NCBI GenBank assembly: GCA_024103005.1
Contig: JAGFJA010000060.1
Span: forward strand, 1-64,000
Direction of reading: 5' to 3'
DNA from: Saprospiraceae bacterium
Lineage (GTDB): Bacteria > Bacteroidota > Bacteroidia > Chitinophagales > Saprospiraceae
Length of the DNA: 64,000 bases
Made by a program: the position numbers and the translations under genes. This document shows, piece after piece, positions 1-8,399 of the stretch (the stretch's first letter is position 1; every line of letters starts with the position of its first letter). A model generated the notes under the pieces. It had not been told where the DNA came from and did not search any database. It saw only the letters and a program-made list of their open reading frames with translations.

Positions 1-6
1 CGGATG

Positions 7-37
7 CAAAGATACAACTACTTTCTTTACCTCCAAA
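7..37 (-). promoter_or_regulatory. Bacteroidota-type promoter for a gene left of the window
   Basis: On the minus strand TTTG (37-34) is followed after 19 nt by TATCTTTG (14-7). This matches the Bacteroidota housekeeping consensus TTTG-N19-TAnnTTTG exactly. Transcription would start at about position 1 and run out of the window to the left, so the gene it serves is not visible. Confidence 0.6.
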
Positions 38-155
38 TATTTCTTTATATTTTTTTTACCGCTTTTTTAAATAACCTCTCAACACACTGATAACCACATA
101 ATTATACCTACACCTTAAATGAAAAAAAATATAAAAACATTTAATTATACCCCAA

Positions 156-243
156 TTTGCGTGAGGGATAGTAGCGAACACAAGCGACTTTAGGAGCGCG
201 TAAAGCGGATAGCCCGACCATGGACCCTTCCATGGGCACGCCA
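156..243 (+). ncRNA. Candidate structured small RNA (three-way-junction fold)
   Basis: This 88-nt stretch is much richer in G and C than its AT-rich surroundings and folds into nested pairings. The closing stem pairs GCGTG (159-163) with CACGC (237-241). An inner GGG (165-167) can face CCC (213-215). A CTTTA/TAAAG hairpin sits in the first arm, and a perfect CCATGG (218-223)/CCATGG (230-235) hairpin forms the second arm. The 'gtgaggga ... cggatagcccgacc' wording resembles a recurrent intergenic element I recall from Bacteroidota genomes, perhaps the flavo-1 RNA type, but I cannot confirm the family name. Strand was chosen because the remembered motif reads in this direction. A 63-codon minus-strand frame overlapping it has no protein-like character. 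Confidence 0.45.
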
Positions 244-322
244 TCATATTTATCTATCCTTATTGACCTGTGTAATTAATTAACCAATATTTAATGAAAA
301 TAATTCCTTCTGAAAGAAATTT

Positions 323-1855
323 TTATCTATCATACCTTGCAGGCTGATTGGCGGCAGGGATAGAGCTTAATATAAACTTGCGCAGATGTGCCGTAGCTGC
401 CTGAAGATCTTCCTTTCTCAGATACATCATGTGTCCGCTTCGATATCCTTCCCATGAAATCCTGTCTTTCAGTTTTCCGTTGGGGTCCAACTGCCATAGG
501 TTGTACTTGGCATTGAAATAATCACAAGCACCATCATAATATCCTGACTGCACCATTAAATGTAAAAACGGATTCTGAGCCATTGCAGCCCGCAGATTGT
601 TACCCGTATTATTATTGTCATTGTTCCAGGGATAGGCCGGACCAAACATATTATAATCAAGGTCAGACTTATAACCTAATTCATCTCTCAAATAAAGGTT
701 TATCGCAGGCGTGAACTCATGCAACCAGGTGGTCAACTCAGCATTGTACTCCGGCCTGATGCCCGCATCTTTTGAATCTATTCCAAGGTAACGGGAGTCC
801 AGCCGACCCACCGTATAACCCCGTTCTCTCAGTAACTCTTTCCAGAAATACCCTGTCTGAATAACTGCATTGTTCTCTCTCACGACCTTTTCACTCAAAC
901 CCGAATACCGACTCACCTTTTTCACAAGCGCGTCATATCTCTCAGCTGTAATAGAACTGCCCAAGGCAAGAGCAGGAAGATATTCTTCTATTGTAAACTT
1001 CTCCACTTCCGGCAGCACATCCAGCAAATCCTTTAACAGCAAATCGGGTGCCAGTGCTTTATGGTACCAGGCAGTAGCTGCGTAATAGGGCAACATGAGG
1101 GCCTTACTGACAGGGCCATCTCTTTCTATACCCAAATCTGTGGGAGAAACCAGGATAATTCCGTTGAGATACATCCAGTGACTACCCTGCAATTCCAACG
1201 CCAAACCGGAAACACGGGTGGTCCCATAGCTCTCGCCTATTAAAAATTTAGGTGATGCCCACCGCTGATACTTATTGACAAAGGTATTAATCCAGTCTGC
1301 AAGGTATCTGATATCAGCATTGACACCAAAAAATTTATCCTTAGGATAATCCTTTTCCAATGGTCGGGAAAACCCGGTATTCACCGGGTCCACATATACT
1401 ATATCTGCAACATCCAAAATTGAATTGGGATTGTCCTTTAATCCATAAGGTTGGAGCGGATATCCTTCATCATCGATGTGCAGCATTCTGGGACCCGTAT
1501 AACCCAGCATCATCCATACAGAGGCCGTGCCCGGACCCCCATTGAATGAAAATACAATTGGCCGAACAGACATGTCACTCACATCTGTCCTCTTATAATA
1601 GGTATAGAAAACTCCTGCAATCGCCTTACCGCTTTCATCCCAAACCGGCAATGTAGCAGCTGTCACTTGATAAGGAACTACCTTTCCATTGATTGTGACC
1701 TGTGATTTTTTCTCAACTTTATAATCAAAATCAAGGCTCCGGTCATATTTTCCGGACTTGTCAGTCTTTCGATCAGGCTTATCTTCATGTTTTCCCTGAG
1801 CATTGAGTAAAAAAGTCATCATGATGCAAATCGATAAAAAAAGTATCCGTTTCAT
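323..1855 (-). CDS. Secreted peptidase S10 family serine carboxypeptidase
   Basis: This 510-residue protein belongs to the S10 serine carboxypeptidase family, which removes C-terminal residues from peptides. An N-terminal signal peptide (about residues 1-19, ending LLNAQG) indicates export. The family's FNGGPG oxyanion motif lies near residue 104. The nucleophile serine is in GESYG near residue 208. The catalytic Asp is probably the one in YYDGACDYF (about 440) and the catalytic His is in SGHMMY (about 475). Length is normal for bacterial S10 enzymes. The gene stands alone: a hairpin terminator of the next operon lies upstream and a structured-RNA candidate lies downstream. There is no T9SS sorting domain, so it is probably periplasmic. 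The substrate is unknown. Confidence 0.9.
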   Translation of the reverse strand: MKRILFLSICIMMTFLLNAQGKHEDKPDRKTDKSGKYDRSLDFDYKVEKKSQVTINGKVVPYQVTAATLPVWDESGKAIAGVFYTYYKRTDVSDMSVRPIVFSFNGGPGTASVWMMLGYTGPRMLHIDDEGYPLQPYGLKDNPNSILDVADIVYVDPVNTGFSRPLEKDYPKDKFFGVNADIRYLADWINTFVNKYQRWASPKFLIGESYGTTRVSGLALELQGSHWMYLNGIILVSPTDLGIERDGPVSKALMLPYYAATAWYHKALAPDLLLKDLLDVLPEVEKFTIEEYLPALALGSSITAERYDALVKKVSRYSGLSEKVVRENNAVIQTGYFWKELLRERGYTVGRLDSRYLGIDSKDAGIRPEYNAELTTWLHEFTPAINLYLRDELGYKSDLDYNMFGPAYPWNNDNNNTGNNLRAAMAQNPFLHLMVQSGYYDGACDYFNAKYNLWQLDPNGKLKDRISWEGYRSGHMMYLRKEDLQAATAHLRKFILSSIPAANQPARYDR

Positions 1856-2049
1856 ATTCCTATTAAAATTTAATCCAAATCTTACAATTTAAACTTCACT
1901 CGCCTTGATGTAAGGTAAATAATGCCTTGTTAAGCCCAGGTTTATTGCTCTATTGCAGTCCTGAAAGCTTGATTAAAAAAGGCTCTAATTTAATAAAAAT
2001 TGGATTCTGCTTTGCAGTCTTTCTACCAAGATGACATTTATATATACAA

Positions 2050-2078
2050 AAAGCTAAAAAACCGGCTATTACGGTTTT
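2050..2078 (-). terminator. Terminator overlapping the purN stop codon
   Basis: On the minus strand an AAAACCG/CGGTTTT hairpin, with the TAA stop of purN in its loop, is followed by a T-rich run. It marks the end of the bamD-rpoZ-coaBC-porD-purN transcription unit. Confidence 0.6.
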
Positions 2079-2650
2079 TCTGGTGTAAAATATTGTTCAA
2101 TAACCGTGGAATAATACTTGTGTTCCAGCTTAAGTACTTTCTTCGCTATGTTTATAGGATCTTCAAAAGGTATTATTGGAATAGCTTCCTGGAAAATTAT
2201 TTTTCCTTTGTCATATTCATTATTGACGACATGAATTGTGATGCCTGATTCAACATGCCCGGAGCGACTTACAGCTTCATGAACAAAGTGTCCGTACATC
2301 CCTTTCCCACCAAAGGAAGGCAATAAAGAAGGATGAATGTTGAGGATTCTATCAGGAAATGTGTTGATGAGATAGTCAGGTATCAAGGAAAGATAGCCTG
2401 CCAAAATGATACCTTGTATGGATAGCTGATTGAGCAAACTCATAGTCTTTTCTTTTTCTTTCAACCATCTATCAGGCCAATATACCGACTCAATTCCAAA
2501 TTGTCCGGCATAAGTTTTTACTCCTGCTTCTTTTTTACTGTACAGTACCAGAGAAATTGCGATGCAAGGATGATTCTGAAAATATTCCATTATAACCCGG
2601 GCATTGCTTCCTCCACCTGAGGCAAATATCGCCAGCCGCACCTTATCCAT
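2069..2650 (-). CDS. purN: Phosphoribosylglycinamide formyltransferase PurN
   Basis: GAR transformylase transfers the formyl group of 10-formyl-THF to glycinamide ribonucleotide, the third step of purine synthesis, in the cytoplasm. The 193-residue protein begins with the family phosphate-binding signature (ASGGGSNAR, residues 10-18). It carries the catalytic Asn/His pair in the NIHPSLLPSF region (about 103-112); the active-site Asp should be in the GITIHVVNNEYDKG segment (about 137-150). Length is normal (about 190-210). It begins one base after the porD stop codon, so it is the last gene of the bamD-rpoZ-coaBC-porD-purN unit. Related phyla often have recN after porD; here purN occupies that place. 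Confidence 0.93.
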   Translation of the reverse strand: MDKVRLAIFASGGGSNARVIMEYFQNHPCIAISLVLYSKKEAGVKTYAGQFGIESVYWPDRWLKEKEKTMSLLNQLSIQGIILAGYLSLIPDYLINTFPDRILNIHPSLLPSFGGKGMYGHFVHEAVSRSGHVESGITIHVVNNEYDKGKIIFQEAIPIIPFEDPINIAKKVLKLEHKYYSTVIEQYFTPEKP

Positions 2651-2651
2651 A

Positions 2652-3563
2652 CTATCTCAAGTCAATATATTTCTGAAGTCCGGCCGGATCTAGTTTGGAC
2701 ATTATCTTGTAAATTTCAGCTTTTTCGTTCTTAGGTGCCGGTTTGAATATCTGTACAAGTTCATTTCCCTTATTTAGCCCGAAAACATTGATCATCAATG
2801 AGTTTACATAAGAATTATAAGATTTCTCAATACTTTTCATCGCATTGACTATATTCTTCCTGGCATCATCTACATTGGTTGAAGTCAGGTCCAGTCCCTG
2901 CCTATGGTATTCATAAAACCCTATCCTGAAGTCATTTAACTTAGGGCTCAAGAGGTTTTCCACAAATGATGATCTTGATTTGTTTAATCCTGCCTTATTG
3001 GCTGACCATCCATAATCATCACTATTTGAAATTCCGGTAGGCAATGACCCTATGACTGCCTGTGCGTTGGCATACATGGCATCTCCACCTTTATCAGCAA
3101 ATGAATCTTTATCCAGACCAAGAATAATATATGCATAATATCCAAGGATAGATGTCAGGTTGTCATTGTAAGAATTTGGGTTAAAGATAAGTGCATTGCC
3201 GGGTTCATAGGAAATTACAACCTTATCATCAATATATTGGAACAATACTGTTTCATAACTAGAGTTATATACCGGTCTAACTGCCAAAATTGCCATACTG
3301 AATATAAAGTCCTTCTGAGATTGCTCCTTGACCAGGTTTAAATTTAATGTAACCTTTATTTTTTCTTCATCTTGCACCTCCATATCCGTGAAACGCTGAT
3401 TATTAAGAAATTCTGTCAGATCTTTCTCAAAGGTTTTAAATACACCGGGGTCAGCTATCTGCAGTGTCGGAGTATTAACTTTTACGGTAAAAGCAAATTC
3501 CTGAGCATGGACATGCACGTTCCATAATACAAAGAACGCAACGAATAAATATCTATAGTTCAT
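2652..3563 (-). CDS. porD: DUF4835 family protein, T9SS-associated PorD
   Basis: The 303-residue protein has a signal peptide (residues 1-20, ending HVHAQ) and matches the DUF4835 family in its start (EFAFTVKVNTP), the central GYYAYIILGLDKDSF motif and the C-terminal 'F.PAPKNEK' segment. The family is annotated as type IX secretion protein PorD, needed for T9SS in Porphyromonas, though its molecular role is unclear. It sits 17 bp after coaBC and one base before purN, in the gene order usual for Bacteroidota. The window also encodes several T9SS cargo proteins (11922-14318, 24540-25757, 28706-39358), which fits a working secretion system. The product is probably periplasmic or outer-membrane associated. 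Confidence 0.85.
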   Translation of the reverse strand: MNYRYLFVAFFVLWNVHVHAQEFAFTVKVNTPTLQIADPGVFKTFEKDLTEFLNNQRFTDMEVQDEEKIKVTLNLNLVKEQSQKDFIFSMAILAVRPVYNSSYETVLFQYIDDKVVISYEPGNALIFNPNSYNDNLTSILGYYAYIILGLDKDSFADKGGDAMYANAQAVIGSLPTGISNSDDYGWSANKAGLNKSRSSFVENLLSPKLNDFRIGFYEYHRQGLDLTSTNVDDARKNIVNAMKSIEKSYNSYVNSLMINVFGLNKGNELVQIFKPAPKNEKAEIYKIMSKLDPAGLQKYIDLR

Positions 3564-3580
3564 AGTATGATTAACGCAAT

Positions 3581-4777
3581 TTAAAATAGATTGATTGTTT
3601 CGTCAAGTATGATATCTGCAATGGTTGTCTTGGGCAGTAGTTCAGATTGGACCAAGATATCATTTTTTCCAAGGATTGTAACCTTATTATTATCCGAGCC
3701 GAATGTAGCACCCTTGTCTTTAGTTGAGTTCAATACAACGAGATCAAAGTTCTTTCCGGTCAACTTTTCACGGGCATTTTCCAACTCATTATTGGTTTCG
3801 AGGGCAAATCCGATATTCAGCTGTCCGGCTTTCTTGACAGAACCAAGTTCCAGGGCGATATCGACATTTTTGACAAGATGAAGATTCAAGGTTTGATCTG
3901 CTTTTTTAATTTTGAATTCTTCAGCATGAGACGGCTTATAATCAGCTACTGCAGCCGAGAATATGGCAATATCAACAGTTGGATACAATGATCTGCAGGT
4001 TTCGTACATTTCATCGGCACTTATTACATTGTGTACCGTTAGTCCTGGATAAGAATTAAACTTCCGGCCAATCGGTCCGAGCACAAGTTCTACTTCAGCG
4101 CCTCTCTTTTGTGCCTGTACTGCAATGGCAATCCCCATTTTACCGCTGGATGAATTGCCGATAAATCTTACCGGATCAATCTTTTCATGTGTCGGACCTG
4201 CGGTAATCATCACCTTCTTGCCTTTCAGATCCTGCTTTTTTTCAAAATATCGGATGACAAAATCGAGAATATGCTCCGGCTCCGCCATACGTCCGTCTCC
4301 TGTGAGTCCAGATGCTAAGAAACCATGCTCTACCGGGATGACCTGCACCCCGTATGATCCGAGTTTTTCCATGTTAGCTTTTGTTGTCAGATGAGCCCAC
4401 ATATCAAGATCCATGGCAGGTGCGATGCACACAGGGCATTTGGCACTCAGATATACAGCATCTAAAATTGAGCTGCAGATCCCATGAGTAAAATGTGCAA
4501 TGGTGTTGGCTGTAGCAGGAGCGATGACAAATAAATCTGCCCAAAGTCCCAACTCGACATGACCTGACCAGGACTGTCCTTCATGGATTGAATGGACTAC
4601 TTCATGATTGCTAAGGGTGGCAAGAGTGAGGGGGCTAATAAAGTCTAAAGCAGAAGGAGTCATGATGACCCGAACTTCTGCTCCGTTTTTTATAAATAAT
4701 CTGCAAAGATTAGCTGACTTATAAGCGGCTATACTTCCACTAATCCCCAGAACAATTTTTCTGCCTTGTAATTTCAT
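3581..4777 (-). CDS. coaBC: Bifunctional phosphopantothenoylcysteine decarboxylase / phosphopantothenate-cysteine ligase
   Basis: CoaBC performs two steps of coenzyme A synthesis: ligation of cysteine to 4'-phosphopantothenate, then FMN-dependent decarboxylation. The N-terminal CoaC flavoprotein domain (about residues 1-180) shows GISGSIAAYK, the catalytic His in SGHVELG, the APATANT FMN loop and the CIAPAMDLDMW substrate clamp. The C-terminal CoaB domain (about 185-398) starts with MITAGPTHEKIDPVR and contains the GNSSSGKMG nucleotide loop. The reading frame is open to a TTG one codon upstream, but ATG at 4777 is the natural start (398 aa). It lies 37 bp after rpoZ and 17 bp before porD. The next pathway enzyme, coaD, is also in the window but in another unit. 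Confidence 0.96.
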   Translation of the reverse strand: MKLQGRKIVLGISGSIAAYKSANLCRLFIKNGAEVRVIMTPSALDFISPLTLATLSNHEVVHSIHEGQSWSGHVELGLWADLFVIAPATANTIAHFTHGICSSILDAVYLSAKCPVCIAPAMDLDMWAHLTTKANMEKLGSYGVQVIPVEHGFLASGLTGDGRMAEPEHILDFVIRYFEKKQDLKGKKVMITAGPTHEKIDPVRFIGNSSSGKMGIAIAVQAQKRGAEVELVLGPIGRKFNSYPGLTVHNVISADEMYETCRSLYPTVDIAIFSAAVADYKPSHAEEFKIKKADQTLNLHLVKNVDIALELGSVKKAGQLNIGFALETNNELENAREKLTGKNFDLVVLNSTKDKGATFGSDNNKVTILGKNDILVQSELLPKTTIADIILDETINLF

Positions 4778-4814
4778 CAATTAACAGATTAGGATTACAG
4801 GAGGAGGATTGTCA

Positions 4815-5150
4815 CTATTCCGGTGTTGTATCTTTATACCTGTAAGAGAGGGAATCGCTGATAAACTCTTCAGTGGCGATAATTGCAGGATTTGGAAGTT
4901 TTTCATAAAATTTGGAAATTTCTATTTGCTCTTTATTCTCCTGAATTTCTTCAATGGTATCAGAAGAAACAGTAAACTCTTCCAATTTGGCATTCAATTC
5001 TTTTTTAATACCGACCTGTAATTGTCGTGCTCTACCTGAAATAATGCAGATGGCTTCATAAATATTGCCTGTCTTGGCTGCCATACCTCTGATATCTCTT
5101 GCATGGCTATTAGGATCGATTCCCTGCACCTTTGTCTTGATGTCCGTCAT
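4815..5150 (-). CDS. rpoZ: DNA-directed RNA polymerase omega-like subunit (Bacteroidota RpoZ)
   Basis: The 111-residue protein resembles the Bacteroidota omega family. It has the N-terminal helix 'NIYEAICIISGRARQL' (about 29-44), equivalent to the RpoZ core that latches onto the beta' C-terminus, then an acidic, lower-complexity region and a short 'KLPNPAIIATEEF' motif. Position supports the call: Bacteroidota usually have this gene between bamD and coaBC. Its start overlaps the end of bamD by 41 bp, implying translational coupling. beta and beta' (rpoB, rpoC) are encoded about 35 kb away. Confidence 0.85.
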   Translation of the reverse strand: MTDIKTKVQGIDPNSHARDIRGMAAKTGNIYEAICIISGRARQLQVGIKKELNAKLEEFTVSSDTIEEIQENKEQIEISKFYEKLPNPAIIATEEFISDSLSYRYKDTTPE

Positions 5151-5952
5151 TTTCCAGTCTTTTAATATTTTCTTTGGTTTGTTTTAAAATTGAATTTATT
5201 TCTTTTAAGTCCTTGCTTTTGAAGAACTTGGTTTTAAACAATTCACAGGCGACTAAAGTTTCATTAAATCTTTCAAGTTTTTTGGAATAGATACTATTTT
5301 CAGCTAAAGTAAAGTTTGATTTAACAATATAGTATCTGATTTTTTCTATATTTTTTGAATCCGGGAAATCCTTCAGCATATTGCCAAAAGTAATAGAGGC
5401 AGATTGGTATTGTTTGAGGTTATAGTAAAGCTTCCCTTCTTCAAATGCCTTATTTTCAAGTTTTGCACGTAATTCATCGATCAGGTCATTTGATTCCTGG
5501 AGACGTTTACTTTTAGGAAAGGTATTCACAAAAATTTCCAGTTCATTTATTGCCTTGTATGTATAAGTCTGGTCAAGCTTATAATCCGGACTTTGCAAAT
5601 AATTGGAATATGCTGACATAAAGGCTGCTTCTTCACGAAGCGGGCTGGTGATATAAGTATTTGCAAAATTTTGAAAATAGGAAGAAGCCAGGATATAATT
5701 ACCAAGATAGTAATGCGTATAGGCATATTTTACGTATAAATCTTCCGCCTCCTTTTTACCCCGATATCTTCCTAATATCTGCTCAATCAAATTCTGCGCC
5801 TTGTAATAATCTTTTTTCTCGTAGTATTCGAGTGCTTTTTTATAAACCAGTGCCACATCGTTACTTGCGCGCAGCTTTTCATACTCCGACTTACAAGAAG
5901 ACAGGGTTATAAGTCCCAAACAAATAAAGAGAATCAGGTTCTTTTTTAACAT
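5110..5952 (-). CDS. bamD: Outer membrane assembly lipoprotein BamD
   Basis: BamD is an essential lipoprotein of the BAM complex that inserts beta-barrel proteins into the outer membrane. The 280-residue product has a lipoprotein signal with lipobox LSSC (Cys about 20) and then TPR-like helical repeats, for example 'ALEYYEKKDYYKAQNLIEQI' and 'YYNLKQYQSASITFGNMLKDF'. The frame is open to an ATG at 6003, but a consensus promoter (5960-5989) lies inside that extension and the signal peptide starts at 5952, so 5952 is the start. Only 7 nt separate the -7 box from the ATG, so the mRNA is probably leaderless or nearly so. It is the first gene of the unit ending with purN. Confidence 0.93.
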   Translation of the reverse strand: MLKKNLILFICLGLITLSSCKSEYEKLRASNDVALVYKKALEYYEKKDYYKAQNLIEQILGRYRGKKEAEDLYVKYAYTHYYLGNYILASSYFQNFANTYITSPLREEAAFMSAYSNYLQSPDYKLDQTYTYKAINELEIFVNTFPKSKRLQESNDLIDELRAKLENKAFEEGKLYYNLKQYQSASITFGNMLKDFPDSKNIEKIRYYIVKSNFTLAENSIYSKKLERFNETLVACELFKTKFFKSKDLKEINSILKQTKENIKRLENDGHQDKGAGNRS

Positions 5953-5959
5953 AAGTGCG

Positions 5960-5989
5960 CAAAGATAATGTATGTAATTGGAATTCAAA
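5960..5989 (-). promoter_or_regulatory. Promoter of the bamD-rpoZ-coaBC-porD-purN unit
   Basis: On the minus strand TTTG (5989-5986), an 18-nt spacer and TATCTTTG (5967-5960) match the Bacteroidota housekeeping promoter in both elements. The expected start point lies within a few bases of the bamD ATG at 5952. Confidence 0.7.
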
Positions 5990-6072
5990 GTGAAAAATTT
6001 CAAATCGAATGTAAATTTGCTACATTACATAACGAATAAACATGAAGTAAATTGATTGATTTCAGATATATT

Positions 6073-7488
6073 TTACTTTTTTCGTTTTACTTTTTGCACG
6101 AATTTATTTAAGCTGATTCCTAAATAAAAAGAACCTGACTTAAGTTGCTCCCTATTCTTTAAAGATCTGACATCATCTGTGCCAAAGGTAAGGAAGGATA
6201 TATTGAATCCGGCTCCCAGACGAAAACCAGTCCATTGATTATAAGAAAAAGGTACTAAGACATTTATATATTTGAAAGTCAACTCTGGTATAAAACCTAT
6301 TTGAAATGCTTCAGGGCTCCAGCCAACGAGAGGCGATGAAACATATAAGTGCACTCTGCCGTAATTCATAAAACCACAAGCAAGTGTCATCTGAATATTG
6401 GCAGGCAAGTATGAAACTCCTCCTTTTCGGCTTAAATGAGAATTTTCGCTCTGCCTGGTGATAACATATTCAAAACTATCTACCAGCTGATCAAAACCTT
6501 TAAATCCATCGTACTTCCCAAATGCCAGAATTGTCGGCGTGTTAACATCAAAGGAACCGCTGCGAAGGCTATTCCCGTACTTTAAAAAACCCAAATCCGT
6601 CACTGACAGGCCACCTTTGAAAAAACTAATCTGCGGATAATTGAGTTTTTGTTCAAAAAAAATACCGATATCTCCCCCCACCCCGTTTCCTCTGATAAAT
6701 TGCCCGGCAATATCTTCGGGGTTACTATGTGTATATTGATACTTCAACAAAAGATTGGATGCCTGGATTTCATCTCTCTGCAAAAAAGTAACTCTGTCAA
6801 TTTGTTCATCATTGATAATTTCGGCATGACCAAAACTACCAAAATATCGAATGGAGCCTCCAACGCTGAATCTGGTTGAATTACTTAGCTGAAATTCTTT
6901 TGATGCATTAAAATTAATGTGTAAATATCCGTCTGCATATCCGCTAAATTTACCCACAGAGATAAAATCACCTCCTGAGTAGGTCCGATAAGGCCCATAA
7001 GTAATATTTCCGGGATAGTTATTTATCCCGCCTTTAAGAATTATCCCGGTTGACAAACCCCAGTTAAGCCCGTCAGGTCGGCGATGATAATATGAGGGAC
7101 CGGAATAAACTACAGAACCGGATAAATACATACGTGAAATATCTGTCTCATTAAGTTTCATTTCATAACCCTTCAGATCCCTGTCCAGCCCTATTGCAGG
7201 ATTATTACCCTCAGCAATCGCTTCAAGTTCGGGTATTGTTACCCTTCTTGCATTAAAAAGTAAGTTGAAAAAACTTTTATCTTTAATGTATGCAAAATTA
7301 TTGTTGTAATCGACTGATAAAGAGCTCAATTTAATTGATGAAGTAAGGTTATCCTGTAACAAATAGGCGGGATTTAGTCGGATAGCCGACTCGACATCCT
7401 GACCATTTATGGCATACCATGGAATTGATTGAGTATGAAGACAAATGCCATAAAGCATAAAAATACAAAACGAAAACAAGACTTTCAT
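6073..7488 (-). CDS. Predicted outer-membrane protein (DUF5723-like)
   Basis: The 471-residue protein has a signal peptide (about 1-20). It then has alternating hydrophobic/polar strands with many Gly, Tyr and Phe residues throughout, as in outer-membrane beta-barrels. The start of the mature part ('AIRLNPAYLLQDN') and overall layout resemble the Bacteroidota DUF5723 family, whose function is unknown. The terminal residues are basic (VQKVKRKK), without an aromatic end. It is transcribed in the same direction as bamD but ends before the bamD promoter, so it is a separate unit. A -7-like box lies at 7523-7530. It could equally be a PorP/PorV-like barrel; I favour DUF5723 from the conserved 'NPA' start. 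Confidence 0.6.
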   Translation of the reverse strand: MKVLFSFCIFMLYGICLHTQSIPWYAINGQDVESAIRLNPAYLLQDNLTSSIKLSSLSVDYNNNFAYIKDKSFFNLLFNARRVTIPELEAIAEGNNPAIGLDRDLKGYEMKLNETDISRMYLSGSVVYSGPSYYHRRPDGLNWGLSTGIILKGGINNYPGNITYGPYRTYSGGDFISVGKFSGYADGYLHINFNASKEFQLSNSTRFSVGGSIRYFGSFGHAEIINDEQIDRVTFLQRDEIQASNLLLKYQYTHSNPEDIAGQFIRGNGVGGDIGIFFEQKLNYPQISFFKGGLSVTDLGFLKYGNSLRSGSFDVNTPTILAFGKYDGFKGFDQLVDSFEYVITRQSENSHLSRKGGVSYLPANIQMTLACGFMNYGRVHLYVSSPLVGWSPEAFQIGFIPELTFKYINVLVPFSYNQWTGFRLGAGFNISFLTFGTDDVRSLKNREQLKSGSFYLGISLNKFVQKVKRKK

Positions 7489-7882
7489 CCTAAAGAATTA
7501 AGAGGTAGCAGCTAATAATTAACAAATATATATAATGCGTTATCAATTTTAGTAATTTTTTATCATATTTTTTAAGTTAGTCATGAAATTCGTTCTATGC
7601 CAAAGCTATGCCTGCCCCAAATCGGGAAAAATATATATTAAAAAATCTTTATATGAATTTCAATCAAATCTTCATTACGCTATTAATCAAAATAAAATAA
7701 AAAATAACAAAGCTTCTATTTGGGCACACTATATTTTGAAGGCAGCAGAAAAACATTTATCTTTCAGCTTAATTTTCTAAAAAGTTTCCTTAAAAAGACT
7801 AATAGACAATTGCATTTTAAAAAATAATAATCATCAATCGGACCTAACTCATTAAGTTTGTAAAATTCAATTTATATATTTT
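7489..7882. other. Divergent intergenic region between the DUF5723-like gene and coaD
   Basis: This 394-bp AT-rich gap holds possible promoters for both flanking genes: TATATTTG on the minus strand at 7530-7523 and TAAGTTTG on the plus strand at 7853-7860, neither with a good -33 element. A 65-codon plus-strand frame (7583-7780) has no recognisable features and looks accidental. I see nothing else. Confidence 0.5.
7853..7860 (+). promoter_or_regulatory. Possible -7 promoter box for coaD
   Basis: TAAGTTTG matches TAnnTTTG and lies 22 nt before the coaD ATG. No TTG lies at the expected -33 distance, so support is partial. Confidence 0.35.
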
Positions 7883-8347
7883 ATGAAAATCGCAGTATTT
7901 CCGGGCTCTTTTGACCCTATTACGGTGGGTCATCATGACTTAATTATAAGGTCGCTTTCTCTTTTCGATAAGGTTATCGTAGCGATAGGCACCAATAGTA
8001 TAAAATCATATTTATTCCCGCTTGAGCAAAGGGTTGAATGGCTTAAAAAAGTTTTTGCCGGAATTGATAAAATTGAAGTAGATCATTTCGAAGGATTGAC
8101 AGCCAACTATTGTAAAAAGGTTAATGCGGGATTTTTAATCCGAGGATTGCGCAACTCATCCGATTTTGAATATGAAAAAACCATTTCCCAGGTCAATCAA
8201 ATACTGACAGGCGGTATAGAAACGGTTTTCCTCATCAGTTCGCCAGCTTATTCGCATATCAGCTCAACTATTGTCCGTGAAATAATAAAAGGCGGCGGGG
8301 ATGTTGAACCATTTTTACCTAAAGGGGTTAATTTAACGTATCATTGA
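7883..8347 (+). CDS. coaD: Phosphopantetheine adenylyltransferase CoaD
   Basis: CoaD (PPAT) adenylylates 4'-phosphopantetheine to dephospho-CoA, the penultimate step of CoA synthesis. The 154-residue protein has the nucleotidyltransferase TxGH motif (TVGH, 14-17) after FPGSFDP, the conserved FLIRGLRN segment (about 84-91) and the ISSTIVRE motif (about 126-133). Length is typical (about 155-165). It stands alone, divergent from the upstream outer-membrane gene and 52 bp before the P5C dehydrogenase gene. The preceding pathway enzyme CoaBC is encoded about 3 kb to the left. Confidence 0.96.
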   Translation: MKIAVFPGSFDPITVGHHDLIIRSLSLFDKVIVAIGTNSIKSYLFPLEQRVEWLKKVFAGIDKIEVDHFEGLTANYCKKVNAGFLIRGLRNSSDFEYEKTISQVNQILTGGIETVFLISSPAYSHISSTIVREIIKGGGDVEPFLPKGVNLTYH

Positions 8348-8399
8348 TGCATCAAAAAACTGAATTAAATACATTCTATTAAAAATATCAATTCATTAC

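Noticed and set aside
56-247. 63-codon minus-strand frame at the left edge
   Set aside because: It covers the structured-RNA candidate and a long A/T run, with no family resemblance or start signal.
5953-6003. 17-residue extension of BamD
   Set aside because: It contains the promoter elements and lacks a hydrophobic lipoprotein signal start; the lipobox spacing fits a start at 5952.
7583-7780. 65-codon plus-strand frame in the coaD upstream gap
   Set aside because: Composition follows the AT-rich background, no motif or signal is seen, and the coaD promoter box lies downstream of it.
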